Positions 52,611 through 63,360 are shown, counted from the first letter of the stretch. The stretch: 64,000 nucleotides of DNA from Prorocentrum cordatum (GCA_963575745.1 CAUYUJ010017975.1:1-64000), one strand, 5' to 3'. Made by a program: numbers and translations. The notes: generated from the letters alone by a model not told the origin.

Positions 52611-52769
52611 TCGACTTCATGGCTCCTGCGCGGTTGTGAGGGGTTCTCGTCGCAAAGTGCGGATGCGGCTCGAAGCATCACTTGGGGTGGACAGGGCTCC
52701 GTGGGCCGATTGTGAAGACGACAAATACCCCGGCCGACTTCCGGCAAAGTCCCGGCAAGTTCGGCTCAA

Positions 52770-53330
52770 GGATGCTAGAACTCCCGGGTGCGGTTTTCGG
52801 GGCCCTCCAGATCGCCTTAGGAGCTGCCCAAAGAACCTCAAGGCAGCTCCAAAAGGGCCCACGAATCGGAATCAATGCCCAAGAGCGCTCGAAGACGCCG
52901 AAGATGGCCCTCCCAAGACGGCGCAAGAGGCCGCAAAAAAGCCCCAAGAGCGCTCCAAGAGGACCTGAAAGAGGGCCCAACGAAACACAAATCATTGACT
53001 TTTTTTGTGTGTTTTCGATGTTTTTCGCGTTCTCGGGCTTCTGACGCTCCAAGATGGCCCCAGAGGCCTCCAAGACCGCCCCAAGACGGCCCGAGAGGCC
53101 CCCATAGGGCCCCAAGATGGTTCAGGAGGGTCCCCAAACGGCCCCAGAGGCGCCCAAGAGGGAAAACACGAACCACCACTTCAAGCCTTCCGCCCCGAAA
53201 GGCCCCCAGGAGGCCGCAAGAGGCCCCCTGGAGGCCCCCACGGGGCCCAACAAGAAGCCCCAAGAGGCCCCCAAACGGCCCCCAAGAGGCTCCAAGAAAC
53301 CACGAACGCGCAAGCAAACGCCTGCGATGG
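52770..53330 (-). repeat. Degenerate GGCCCCCAAGA-type minisatellite
   Basis: Irregular 9-15 bp units of GGCCCCCAAGAG, GGCCCCAAGATGG and GGCCCGAGAGG for about 560 bp. On the minus strand this gives L-G-P/W repeats (GALWGPLGPSWGGLGGLWGH). From memory such LGPSWG-type translations are common in repeat-rich algal and animal genomes and do not represent proteins. 53,330-53,640 has no recognised gene. Confidence 0.75.
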
Positions 53331-53639
53331 GCCAATACGGGCTGGCGGAACGAGGGAAGCGCTTCATAATACAAATCAATCGACGACGTCGTCGTTTTGG
53401 AGGTTGCGCGGTCGTTTGGGATGGCTTTGCTTCTTTCTGGAGGCTCTTGTCGCCATGGCTGCGGGCAGCTCGACAAACTAGCCAGGACGGATCCTGGGAG
53501 GGGCCCCAGTGGCTTGTTTTGGGCGGATGCTGGGGCGGACGCCCGCTGTTGATACTCGAGCAGCTGGAAGGAAACAAGGGAACGGGGGTGAGAAGGGTTG
53601 AGGGGAGAAGGGTGAAACATGCAGCGGAATGCTCCCCCA

Positions 53640-53792
53640 ACCCCCTCCCCTCCTCCCCCTCCTCCTCCTCCTCCTCCCTCCTCCTCCTCCTCCTCCTCCT
53701 ACTCCTCCTCCTCCTCCTCCTGCTCCTCCTCCTCCTCCTCCTTCCTCCGCCTCCTCCTCCTCCTCCTTCTCCTCCTCCTCCTCCTCCTCCTA
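53640..53792 (+). repeat. (CCT)n microsatellite
   Basis: CTCCTC runs of about 150 bp with few interruptions. Confidence 0.95.
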
Positions 53793-54088
53793 TGTCGGAG
53801 GCTGGCGCTCTTCATCCCCGGGCCGTTTCCGGACGGTCCTGGGGCCACAGAGGCTGCCCGCCGAGGCCCAGAACGTCCGAAGTCCGGCCGCCACGGTCTG
53901 GTCGCGTCGCCTTTCCGTGAGGAGGAAGGGTGAGGAGAGCGGCAGGCGCCGCCAGCTGGGAGAGAAAAAAGGAGGCAGCCGGAGAAGGGACGGGAGACAC
54001 GACGACGGGGGGAGATGGATGGGGTAAGCCGCAGAGCGGGAAGGCGACCCTGGCGAGCCCAGAGGCCATCGTTGCGGCCCAGCAGGGC

Positions 54089-54836
54089 TCACCAACGGTC
54101 AGCGCCAGGTTGCCTTCTCGCGGCAGAGAACTCCGTGCAACTGCCGAAGTTCGTGCCGACCATGCAACCCAAGCCAGTGACATCAATCACATCGTGGGCC
54201 GACGATGCAAGACAAGACATCGACCACATTGGCTTCTCGGGGGATGGCAGCACAGCTACCATGCCCATTCTCCGGGTCGAAGTGAATTCCAGGAACCCGA
54301 TCTGCGGTCGGTGCGCGTCTGGCGCCGGGTGGAGGTCCAGGGCCTGGGCCTGGCAGGCGTGCTGCAGCAATTTGTCGATAACCCCTCTGCTGTCGTGGCC
54401 GACCTCCCCCATTGGCCCGAAGCTCGGTGATGTGGTCGACGATCGTGGCCAGCTTGCCCCTGCGCTTCTTCCGGCGGCGGGAGGCCGAGGGCGCGCTGGC
54501 CGTCGCGTCGATCATGGCGAGATGGCGCCCCCCGTATCTGTTGGCCTTCCAGCGGAGGCTCGTGACATAATGAGCGCCTCGCACTCCTTGGCCGAGTCGT
54601 TTAGCAATGGCGCCCGCGTGTCCTTCGAGGCCTCCGTGCGAAGCAGGGCCCCATCGCTGGCAAGGGGGATGAGCGGCGAGCAGAGCAAGGCTGACCTTGG
54701 CCACGGCCAGCGGGAGGAGGCACTCGAGGATGAGCGCGTCCGCATGTGTGTGCATGGGCTTGGGGCCAATTGAGCTGTCGACCTTCAGGACCGTGCTCTT
54801 CATAGAGGGCAGAAAATCCACCCCGATAGTAACCAC
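54089..54836 (-). pseudogene. Broken unrecognised coding region (three frame segments)
   Basis: Minus-strand protein-like segments follow one another in changing frames. 54,836-54,660: IGVDFLPSMKSTVLKVDSSI, HADALILECLLPLAVAK. 54,660-54,512: DGALLRTEASKDTRAPLLND, SAKECEALIMSRASAGRPTD. 54,560-54,420 in the first frame: KANRYGGRHLAMIDATASAP, GKLATIVDHITELRA. 54,412-54,089: GVIDKLLQHACQAQALDLHP, HRPQIGFLEFTSTRRMGMVA, MWSMSCLASSAHDVIDVTGL. The pieces look like one reading with two or three indels, or exons. No family was recognised. Plus-strand frames cover the same bases but read as low-complexity protein. Confidence 0.35.
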
Positions 54837-54848
54837 CCCGACACGCGA

Positions 54849-54935
54849 AGCCGTTTAGTAAACGCGCCCAAAGAAGGAATCGAGCAGGGCAGGGCTGTTT
54901 AATAAACGCCCAGGGCCGTTTCGTAAACGCCAATT
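54849..54935. repeat. Three GTTTNNTAAACGCC words
   Basis: GCCGTTTAGTAAACGCGCC, GGCTGTTTAATAAACGCCC and GGCCGTTTCGTAAACGCCA at about 54,850, 54,893 and 54,913. Each has GTTT...AAAC symmetry. A short direct repeat of palindromic words just upstream of the minus-strand coding fragments. Confidence 0.75.
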
Positions 54936-54966
54936 GTCCGGTCTGGGTGGTTCTTCCTCCCTTGAC

Positions 54967-55340
54967 TTAAATGTCCGGGATGTGCACCCCCCTGGCCATG
55001 TCGGAGAGGCGGTCCTCGAATCCGAGCTCCAGCCTGACCCAGCTCCTGGCGTCGGAGCTGTTCGGGCTGCGCGTCTGGTGCCTCACGGAGGCGTCGCCGC
55101 AGGGCGGGTTGGCGAGCTTGGGCATGACCTCGGGGGCGTGATCTGCGTGCGGGCCCGTGACGAAGGCGCTGTACTCCTCCGGCTGCAGGATGGGGGTGAG
55201 CGAGGTAGCCACGCCGGGGGCGACGCGAGGCCCGCTCCGCGACGTGTGAATGCAGACGGGCCCCTGACGGACGTGCCGCGGCCCACGGGGACCAAGAAAC
55301 ACGCACCCCAGCGGCTGCCCGACGGTCGTGTCCTTCCTGG
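54967..55340 (-). CDS. Unrecognised coding segment, uncertain
   Basis: The frame reads CVFLGPRGPRHVRQGPVCIH, SGPRVAPGVATSLTPILQPE, EYSAFVTGPHADHAPEVMPK, LANPPCGDASVRHQTRSPNS and SWVRLELGFEDRLSDMARGV, with the stop at 54,969-54,967. It looks like ordinary protein, unlike the repeat-driven frames. Upstream it fuses to the (GGA)n run, so the start is not defined. It may belong with 54,089-54,836 as exons of one damaged gene. Confidence 0.35.
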
Positions 55341-55367
55341 CCGTGGTGGCCCACCGCTCCCCCAGCA

Positions 55368-55373
<6 letters not shown>

Positions 55374-55399
<26 letters not shown>

Positions 55400-55424
55400 G
55401 AGGAGGAGGAGGGGGAGGGGGAGG
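55374..55424 (+). repeat. (GGA)n microsatellite
   Basis: GGA run of about 50 bp with GGGGGAGGGGGAGG at the end. Confidence 0.95.
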
Positions 55425-55430
55425 AGGACA

Positions 55431-55508
55431 AGCTAGGTGCGCTCGCGTCATATCTGACATCCTACCCCTCCCTCCCATCCCTTACCATGGCGCAGATCCC
55501 CTCTCTAC
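55431..55508 (-). repeat. Dispersed repeat, copy of 60,661-60,727
   Basis: On the minus strand ATCTGCGCCATGGTAAGGGA TGGGAGGGAGGGGTAGGATG TCAGATATGACGCGAGCGCA CC. The 60.66 kb copy (plus) reads ATCAGCGCAATGGGAAGGGA CGGGTGGGAGGGGTAGGATG TCAGATATGGCGCGAGCGCA. A shorter piece (AATGTCAGACATGGCGCGAG CGC) ends the E1 copy at 25,912-25,934. Confidence 0.8.
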
Positions 55509-55639
55509 TCGCACAGTCGGATGTCGAGCAGGGCAATGATCCCGAAAGGTTACGCGATGCATTGTAGAGCAAAGCATGGCATGGCGCAGAAGAGCACCGC
55601 AAAGCGTAGTATCAACCTCGCATTGCATTGCATGCCGTG

Positions 55640-56475
55640 GCATGGCGCGGGACATGACGCCAGCGCTGCAGCGGGAGCGCGAGTCGAAACGAGCGGAAGC
55701 GTGGAAATGACGCCAGCGCTGCAACGGGAGCACGATTCGGAACGAGCGGAAGCACGCCAGAATCGGCCCGGGAGGCTTCCCGGGCGCCAGAAGCAAAAAT
55801 TCAGCATTTTCAAAAGAAAAATGTGTATTGGAGTGGCCTTTTTTCGGCGCCGCCTCGGAACTCGATTTTCCGGCGCTGGCTCTGGAACCGGCCTCTGGAC
55901 TCGGCCCGGGCGCCGGCCCGGGCGCTGGCTCGGGCGTCTGGCCCGGGCGCCGGCTCGGGCGCCACCCCGGGCGTCGGAATCGGCCCGGGAGGGCTCCCGG
56001 GCGCCGGAAGCAGAAATTGAGGATTTTCAAAACAAAAATGTGTATTGGAGTGGCCTTTTTTCAGGCCGCCTCAGAACTCGATTTTCCGGCGCCGGCCGGA
56101 ACCGGCTCCGGACCCGGCCCGGGCGCCGGCCCGGGCGCCGGCTCGGGCGTCGGCTCGGGCGTCCGGCCAGGGCGCCGGCCCGGGCGTCGGAATCGGCCAA
56201 GGAGGCCCCCCGGGCGCCGGAAGCAGAAATTGAGGATTTTCAAAAGAAAAATGTGTATTAGAATGGCCTTTTTTCGGCGACGCCTCGGAACTCCATTTTC
56301 CAGGGGCGGCCGGAACCGGCTCCGGACCCGGCGGCCCGAGCGCCGGCCCGGGCGCCGGCTCGGGCGTGCAGCCCAGGCGCCAGCGGAAATGATGCCGGCG
56401 CTGCAGCGGGAGCATGATTCGGAACGAGCGGGGCCCGAAAATGAGGCCGGCGCATCAGCGAGAGCAGCATTTTGG
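55640..56475 (+). repeat. About 215-bp tandem array, three units with shared flanks
   Basis: AAAAATGTGTATTGGAGTGG with CCTTTTTTC at about 55,816, 56,033 and 56,248 (217 and 215 bp apart). Each unit has a GGAAGCAGAAATTGAGGATT word, a GGAACTCGATTTTCCGGCGC word and a GGGCGCCGGCCCGGGCGCCG block of variable length. GCCAGCGCTGCAGCGGGAGC is found before the array twice (55,660 and 55,710) and after it once (56,395), with GATTCGGAACGAGCGG. A plus-strand frame is open through about 240 codons, but the third unit breaks the phase. Confidence 0.88.
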
Positions 56476-56607
56476 GAACAAATGCAAGCGAAAACCTAAC
56501 TCCGGGGAAACCGGTGTGTAAAAAAACAATACGCGGGGGGGGGCGAACACTCCCAAGACGTCATCAGGGGAAGAGGGAGAGTAGTATGCATATTGAGTAA
56601 TTGTGGA

Positions 56608-56697
56608 AGAGGAGGAGGACGAGAAGGAGGAGGAGGAGGAGGAGGAGGAGGAGGAGGAGGAGGAGGGAGGAGGAGGAGGAGGAGGAGGAGGAGGGTC
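56608..56697 (+). repeat. (GGA)n microsatellite
   Basis: About 90 bp of GGA with two GGGA interruptions. 56,700-57,340 has no recognised gene; TTCGCGCTTCGCGC-type short repeats lie at 56,820-56,870. Confidence 0.95.
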
Positions 56698-57344
56698 CAG
56701 AGGTCGAGGAGCTTGGCAACGTCTGTTGACCCCCTAGAGCTGCGGGGAGCTGGCGCCGAGAGGCAGGAGGGCCTCGGAGGAGCGGCGCAGCTCGGACCGA
56801 GGAAGAACAAGGGCTCCCAACTTCGCGCTTCGCGCTGCGCGAAGCGCGAAGTGCGAATAGCTTCGCGCTCTCGCGCCGCCTCCCAGGGGAGAAGGGGAGG
56901 GTGAGGAGGAATCGGAGCCGAACGGCGAAGCGCGAATACCTTCGCGCCCTCGAGGGCGCCCTTGAAGAAGCTGCGCGTGGCTCCTGCCGAGGGCATCTTT
57001 GCTCTCGGGCGTCCAGGCGAGGCCCTCCCGACCTGCGCGCGTCCGCAGGGCCTGCTCGTCGCCCTGCCCTGGCGCGCCGCGCTGCGCGCCGGTGGAGCCG
57101 GACGGGCCGCGAGTCTTCGGCGGGAGCTCCCAGGACTTGCGACCATGGCGTGACGAACTGCGCGTGCGGCGTGTCGCTTTCTGGGAGTCTGTCGCTGTCA
57201 CCTCGGGTCTCGCGCTGCTGGGAAGGCCGTTAGTGGGTGCCTGTGGCAGTCTCTGGGCATCTTCAGAGCTGCCCAGAGGGTTCGCAACGACGGGAGGAAC
57301 AAACCAGCGAAGTGGAGGGGTATGAATTGGAGAGGGAAGGGCAA

Positions 57345-57812
57345 GATGATGAACTTGATGACGGTGATGATGATGGTGATTATGATGATGATGGCGGTGA
57401 GTGATGATGACGACGATGATGATGATGCCGATGATGATGATGCTGCTGCTGATGATGATGATGCTGCAGATGAAGATGATAATACTGATGCTGTTGATGA
57501 TGATGCTGATAATGATGATTATGATCATGAGGGCGCTGAGGATGATGGCGATGCTGATGCAGATGATGATGCATATGATGCTGGTGGTGATGTTGATGAT
57601 GATGCTGTTGTTGGTGATGATGACGATGCTGATGATGACGGTGGTGAAAGTGACACCGAAGACAAGGAAAATGAGTATGCTGCTGCTGATGATGAGGATG
57701 GTGGGAGGATGAGGAAGAGGAGGAGGAGGAGGAAGAGGAGGAGGAGGAGGAGGAAGAGGAGGAGGAGGAGGAGGAGGAGGAGGAGGAGGAGGAGGAAGAG
57801 GAAGGGGAGGAG
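57345..57812 (+). repeat. (GAT)n grading into (GGA)n
   Basis: GATGATGAT with GCT and GAC variants (57,345-57,640), then GGA from 57,706. Poly-Asp and Met-rich frames are artefacts. 57,813-58,220 has no recognised gene. Confidence 0.95.
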
Positions 57813-58273
57813 GATGGATGGATGGATGGACCCGGCATTGCGCTGTGAGTCTGAAGACACTCACCCCTCGAGCTCACGAAACGAGAGATCGCTCGGGGAC
57901 ACCTCTGAACAGTCGTGCGATCTCCTCGGACCGAACGAGGTCAGGCGTGTGGGCGCGCCGTGCAGCTGTGATCACCATTGATCCGAACCGAGCAGGACAG
58001 GAAACAGTAAAACGCCCGCGGGCGGGGGGTGATACCCCTCTGGCCCCTGGGGGCCGAGCTCGACGGCGCGGAGAGCACTGGGCAGGCTCCCTGGACACCC
58101 CAGAGGCCCCGAGAAGGAAAAAAAAGAAACCAGGCCGAAGAAGGGGCCGACGGCGCGCCCTAGAGACCAGGGGCGGCGAGAGCGACTAGAGGGGCCTGGT
58201 GCTACAGCGAAGCTGCTGGACTCACGTCGTCACGTAGGTCGCCCATCTCTTTCCGTAGGATCCGCCACCCGTG

Positions 58274-58623
58274 TCAGCCCTTCTGGCCGTAGTGGATCTG
58301 GCGGTTCTTGTCTGGCATTTTCTGGGCCATCGATTCCAGGTGGCCCGTCCCCATCTTCTGGCGGCCGCCCAGAACGTCGAGACAAGTCTCCCGAGGGCCG
58401 TCTGGGTTGACGCTCTTCCGTGTGATCTGGTCCGCGTTAGCGAACTGCATCCTGGTGTGCTGGTCGTTGTGGCGCGTGCGCAGCCTGAGGTGGAGAAGAG
58501 CTCCGAGCCCGTCTCCGTGCAAACGAACTGCTGGTGGAAGGTACGCGGGAGCCCGTGCCCCTGCGGGGCCTCCTGCACCACGAAGGCCGACGGGTACTTG
58601 AACTCGGCGTGAGCGAGGTACAA
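58274..58623 (-). pseudogene. Unrecognised coding fragment after the LINE linker
   Basis: First frame (58,623 down to about 58,480): YLAHAEFKYPSAFVVQEAPQ, GHGLPRTFHQQFVCTETGSE. Second frame (about 58,470 to 58,274): NDQHTRMQFANADQITRKSV, PDGPRETCLDVLGGRQKMGT and SMAQKMPDKNRQIHYGQKG. Protein-like, broken by at least one frameshift. It may still be the LINE body or be unrelated coding DNA. Confidence 0.35.
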
Positions 58624-59796
58624 ACGTGGTGAGTTGGGGCTTCGCCTCGGGGGACTGCACCGCCTCTGCGTACATCTTGCCCGCTTCCCGAGCTGCGACG
58701 AACGATGTGGCCGTGGGCGTGGTAACGATGCTGATCCATTCCGAGTCCGCTAGGTCCCTGAGCAACTGGGCGTGCAGGCGCACCATCTTGGGGAGGAACG
58801 TGACCGCCTGCTGCAGGTCGCGCGTCGTCAGGGCGCCCTCCCGACGAAGCATGATCGTGTCGTAGTCCCAGGTGTGCAGCGCGTGGGCCTCGAAGAGCCC
58901 GCGTAGACAGAGCGGTGGTCTCGATCGTACAATATGTTGAGGCGGCGACCTGCTCCCATGGGGGCCATGCACTGTCGTGTGTGGGACTCCAGGGCGGACG
59001 GGGCGTAGAAGAAGTCGATCCTGCGTGATCGTCCGTGCGTCCCTATGAAGGTGTCCTCACTGACAAAGAAGGTGTCGTGGTCCGAGAGGAACCGTTGCCA
59101 AAGACGACCAGGGAGGCCCTCCAGCTCCAGGAAGGTGCCCACGGCGCCGTCGACCTCGCTCCACAAGTCGGGCACGAGCAGGGACGAGGAGCCGAGAAAC
59201 GTCTCGTCCACGGAGTCGCCGAACTGAGGTCCGCCCCGCTGAAGGGCGTGCGACGACTGCCCACAGACTCCATCATGGTGCGTGCCCACGAGGTCATAGC
59301 CTGGGCCACCTGGCTGTATGAGTCGGACTCGGATGGCACGGAGAGGTGCCGAACCATGAGGAGCACGTCCGAGGAGCGGCACTGTCGCGCCGCAGCGGCC
59401 CGAGAGCGCCGCGGGCGGAGGGTAGACCAGACGTAGGTGTGCCTGCAGAAACCGCTGATGTAGGAAGATGCTCCCCCCGAAGCTCTTGTTGGTCCAGCCG
59501 AAGGAGAGCTCCCAGTGGTAGTCGTGCTGAAAGAGGCTGTGGCGGCCGTCCAGAGTCGGGCGGCGGCTCATCCCAGGGAAGAGGATCTCGCCCATGTAGT
59601 GCTCGCGGGTGATCTCCTGCGCGCGGGTGCTGCCCGTCAGGTAGAGAGGGATGTACTCGTAGAGCCTGGTGTGCGGAGCAGGTTGCGGCTCTCGCTCCTG
59701 AGTGCGTCCAACGGCGCGGCAAGCGCCTGTCGACGATCGGGCGGCCGCCCGCGGCGAGAAGCCGACGGCCGCGAGCAAGAGGAGAGCCGCCATCAT
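58620..59796 (-). pseudogene. Second LINE fragment: AP-endonuclease domain and linker
   Basis: The frame starting at ATG 59,796 contains FGWTNKSFGGSIFLHQRFLQ, LVYPPPAALSGR, later FVSEDTFIGTHGRSRRIDFF and APMGAGRRLNILYDRDHRSV. The last two are the TxxG..SRIDF and (S/R)DHRxV motifs of LINE endonucleases. The middle strand is in another frame (59,366-59,240: LLMVRHLSVPSESDSYSQVA QAMTSWARTMMESVGSRRTP), so two compensating indels are present. After about 58,880 a third frame gives WDYDTIMLRREGALTTRDLQ and LADSEWISIVTTPTATSFVA, the helical linker that precedes RT. The RT itself is absent. This family differs in sequence from the 18.8-24.1 kb LINE. Confidence 0.7.
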
Positions 59797-59908
59797 GGGC
59801 CTCTTGGGCCCCGCGGGCGAGTGGGCATCGCGCGCTGCTCCCCTGGCGGGCGATGAACAGGGTAGGAGGGCCGCGTGTCCCGCGCCCTTCAGCCGTGGCG
59901 GCGGCTAA

Positions 59909-59996
59909 GGGAGGAGGAGGAGGAGGAGGAGGAGGAGGAGGAGGAGGAGGAGGAGGAGGAGGAGGAGGAGGAGGAGGAGGAGGAGGAGGAGGAGGA
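59909..59996 (+). repeat. (GGA)n microsatellite
   Basis: About 88 bp of uninterrupted GGA directly 5' (on the minus strand) of the LINE endonuclease fragment. Confidence 0.97.
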
Positions 59997-60429
59997 ATCA
60001 TGCTATGCCGTCATCCCACTGCCCCTTCCCGCCTGCCTGTCCGCCTGCCCCATCCCGCCGGCCCTACCTCCCACAAGCGTGCACGTCGTCGCGTGCCTGC
60101 TTCACACTTACTCCATATGAATACAACTCGCCCTTCTCCCCTGACCCAATGCGGAAGATGGCGCTCTTCCTTCGCATATTTTCACAAGCGCACACAATAT
60201 TTCAAACATTGGTATTTCCTAGGCTGTTTTTCAATCGGAATGTTTTCGGTGTCTCAAAGAGGTGCTCCCACTGCAGAGCTGGCTTCATTTTAGGATCGGC
60301 GATTTGCTTCCATCTTTGCAGAATGGTGCTCTCGCCCAAGCGTGGGCCCATTCTCTGGATCCGAGTGCTTCCTCATCGTTGTCGGCCCGTTCCTCTTCCC
60401 TCCCCTGCCTTTCCCTTGGCATCCTGCTC

Positions 60430-60727
60430 ATCCCGATTCTCCCACTCCTGCTCATGCTGCTGCTGCAGTTCTTCCTTGTCCTCCTCCTCCTCCTTCCTCG
60501 TCCTCCTCGTCCTCCTCCTCATCAGCCTCGTCCTTCTGCTTATCTGCCACCACCTCCCCCTCCCGTGTACGCAATTACCCTTTTGTGATTGCGCATGATG
60601 CAATACGGGTCCTTTGGGGGGCTCCAGGTCCGCTATGCTACGCGTCAGCGGATAGAGAAACAATCAGCGCAATGGGAAGGGACGGGTGGGAGGGGTAGGA
60701 TGTCAGATATGGCGCGAGCGCACCACC
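60430..60727 (+). repeat. Dispersed repeat shared with 24.3-24.5 kb and 55.4-55.5 kb
   Basis: CTCCTC-rich, TTATCTGCCACC, CCCGTGTACGCAATTACCC, ATTGCGCATGATGC, CTCCAGGTCCGCTATGCTAC GCGTCAGCGGATAGAG (as at 24,350-24,480), then AGGGGTAGGATGTCAGATAT GGCGCGAGCGCACC (as at 55,431-55,508). It shows that those two fragments belong to one longer repeat. 60,000-60,430 and 60,728-61,190 have no recognised gene. Confidence 0.7.
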
Positions 60728-61195
60728 CTAGATTGTCTTTTCCTCTCACCATCCACCCGCTGGGCAACACGGCCTGCCCACAGGAGGCGTCGCGGCGCGG
60801 GAAGGAGCGGAACTCGGGAAACAATGGCAGTATCAATGCCACGCTGGTCGGACGACCCCATCAGCGTGCCACTGTTGAAGCAAGGCTAGGTTCTTGCACA
60901 ACAGAGGATAGGGGTAGCACGTGCAATTTGAGAGACGCCGCGCGTGTCGTTGACATCATTTGTTCCTCATTCCTCGAGGAGGGCTGGCAGCTGGAGTCAG
61001 GGAGGCGCAGTGAGCGGGCGCCCCTGTCCTGGATTCCGGGACGCTCTCGATTGGCATGTCGAAGTCGCCCATGCCGTCGCCCACCTCTGGACGTATAGAT
61101 GGCGGCGGTCGACAGATGCTCTCGAACAGGGGGCGAACTGTGAAATAATGAATTCTGATGGACGAATGTGGTGGGCGAGCGCAATGATCCTCCAT

Positions 61196-61326
61196 TCCTG
61201 CTCCTCCTACTCCTCCTCCTCCTCCTCCTCCTCCTCCTCCTCCTCCTCCTCCTCCTCCTCCGATCCTCCGCCTCCTGTTCCTCTTCCGATCCTCCTCCTC
61301 CTCCTCCTCCTCCTGCTCCTGCTCCT

Positions 61327-61422
<96 letters not shown>

Positions 61423-61470
61423 CCTCCTCCTCCTCCTCCTCCTCCTCCTCCTCCTCCTCCTCCTCCTCTT
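61196..61470 (+). repeat. (CCT)n and (CTCCTG)n block
   Basis: CCT run at 61,200-61,262; then a pure CTCCTG hexamer run at about 61,311-61,420; then CCT to 61,470. The hexamer gives Gln-Glu and Ala-Gly or Ala-Pro dipeptide frames, which are artefacts. Confidence 0.97.
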
Positions 61471-62739
61471 TCCCCCCCGAAGCCCCCGCGGAGACTCCCA
61501 AAGATCCTTGGGGGACCTCTGGAGCCCTCCGGGATGGCGAACGTAGAGGATCCTAGCGACAAGCGTGGGCCCGCGCGGAGATTGTTATACACCGCTGCGG
61601 CAGAGGCAATCCCAATCGAAGGAGTCAACCGCCGCTACGGCCTCGACCTCGATAGCGGCGGCACTTCCCCGTAGCAGCACGGCAGAGGCGATCCGCGCGC
61701 GCGATCCAGTTGGCCGGGCTCGGGCGCGCACGAAGTGTCCAGCTGCAAGAGAGAGGGCGGGGCCGGAGGACGGCCGCGGAGAGCGGGAGACAGAGGGAGG
61801 GCATTCGCAGCACGAAGACCTTCGACTGGAGTGGCCAGAGCGGCCAGCCTGTGCTGGGGTAGCCTGGCAGTGGGCGCGGAGCGGCAGGCAGGGGCCACCG
61901 CGGCGCCCAGCAGGGCTGCCGGGGGCCAAGACGGCTGGGCATGCGAGAGGCTGTGGCTGGGGCCGCGCGGCAGGGTTGCTGGCACTGGCGCCCGTGAGGC
62001 TGCCTGGAGCCAGGGCTGCTGCGCTGGGCACCGCCAGCAGCGGGCAGCGACGTGCTGCAAGCCGCCGCGGAGACGCCCCGGGGAGGAGCACCGAACCCAG
62101 CCAGTGCACGCATCGCGGCCGGGTGCGGCACAGACGGCTCGCCACAGGGCTGGCGAGGCGGGGCGCCTCGCTGCAGGCGCGGCGGGGCAAAGAGGAAGAA
62201 GGCGCCGTCCCGGCTGGTGCACGCAACGCAGCAGAGAGGCCACTGGGCCGCCGCGCCGCGAAGCCAGCCAGGCGTGGGGGACTCCCCACATGCGACAGCC
62301 AAGGGCCGCGGGGCCCTGGCAAGGCGCACGGCTCATGGGAGGCGGCGCCGGGGGGAGCCAGCCGGGGCGGTGCAGGGGCCCCACCCACGAAGCCTCCCAG
62401 ACAGCGGAGGGAGCTGCGCCAGCAGGGAGCACGGCGGGCGCGCCGACGATTGCCCACCTCGGGACGTCGCACCGGATCGGTGCGCAGACAGGCGTGGAAA
62501 CACCCGCCTGGAGGGGCGTGGAGGCGCCCACTCGGGGCGGGCGCGCCAGCCGGGGAGGGAGGGGGAGAATCCACCCAGGGGGGGGGGGGGGGGGGCGCGC
62601 CCGAGAGGAAGAGGGGAAGGGAAGGCGCGTCGCCCCGGGGGGTGGCGCGCCCTCGGGGGGAGCACCGGGTCCGCGCGCGTGCAGGCGGTAAGGCGGTGGG
62701 CCTACCTGAGAGGGCTGGCACCGTGCAGGCTGCCAGTGC

Positions 62740-63360
62740 TGCGGGGTGGGCCCGAGGGCCCAGCGGCAGGCGCAGGGCTCGGGAGCCAAGTGCCCGATGG
62801 GGGGCAAGTCCGAGAGCGCGTCGCGGGCCGGAGGCACCACTGGCGGCGGAGCGGACTTGGAGGCTGGGTCCCCCGCATCCAGGACTGGTCCCCGGCTGGC
62901 CAGGAGGCGCCGCTGGCCCGCTTGCCTCCCTGGCTTTCCCCCCTGCCCGCGCCTGTCGGTCCTGCTGCTGGCGCGGCACATCGCCCCAGTCGGCTTCGAT
63001 GTGGCGGTGCTGGCAGAAGGCCCCTTTGTCATAGTAGGAGGCGGCCAGGTCCTCCAGGAACTGCCTGCGGAATCCATCGAAGCTGCCAGGGTTGTAGCGT
63101 CCCCTACCTCGTCCCTAGCCAGCCCTCACGTCGCAAGCCCGGCTGCAGCCCTCCATGGAAAGTGTCCCGCGGGTGCCGCCTGAAGCGGCTGATGAGCTCC
63201 GGCCAGGTCTCCACGCGGTTCTCCCTCGAGTCCCACTGCGGCGCCCAGCGGATGCTGTATCGAGGCACCTTGTAGATGCTGTCGTTCGGGTCGTTCCGAT
63301 CACGGCGGCGGTGCGCGTGGTCATCCCCGCAACCGCGGGCGCTCTGGGCCGGAGCGTGGC
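62740..63360 (-). CDS. Unrecognised gene region, two well-formed coding segments
   Basis: Segment 1 (about 63,345-63,110): RDRNDPNDSIYKVPRYSIRW, APQWDSRENRVETWPELISR, FRRHPRDTFHGGLQPGLRR, ending in a stop. Segment 2 (63,102 to about 62,900, a different frame): GRYNPGSFDGFRRQFLEDLA, ASYYDKGAFCQHRHIEADWG DVPRQQQDRQ. A further frame from about 62,905 reads ASKSAPPPVVPPARDALSDL, PPIGHLAPEPCACRWALG. These have balanced composition and aromatic residues, unlike the surrounding GC-driven frames. They are probably exons or frameshifted parts of one gene. No family recognised. The frames of 460-490 codons covering 61.6-63.0 kb on both strands are not supported beyond this part. Confidence 0.4.

Noticed and set aside
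52742-52769. Second spliced-leader relic (AAGTTCGGCTCAAGG)
   Set aside because: Only the last 8-10 bases agree well and the 5' half does not align; within chance for this sequence length.
51642-52968. Long Ser-, His-, Leu- and Asp-rich frames
   Set aside because: Caused by the GGA/GAT/GAC compound repeat; no unique protein sequence in them.
61565-63077. Overlapping 460-490-codon open frames on both strands
   Set aside because: At this GC content stops are rare; frames on both strands read as Ala/Pro/Arg/Gly-rich and have no motif. Only the part near 62.9-63.3 kb looks like protein.
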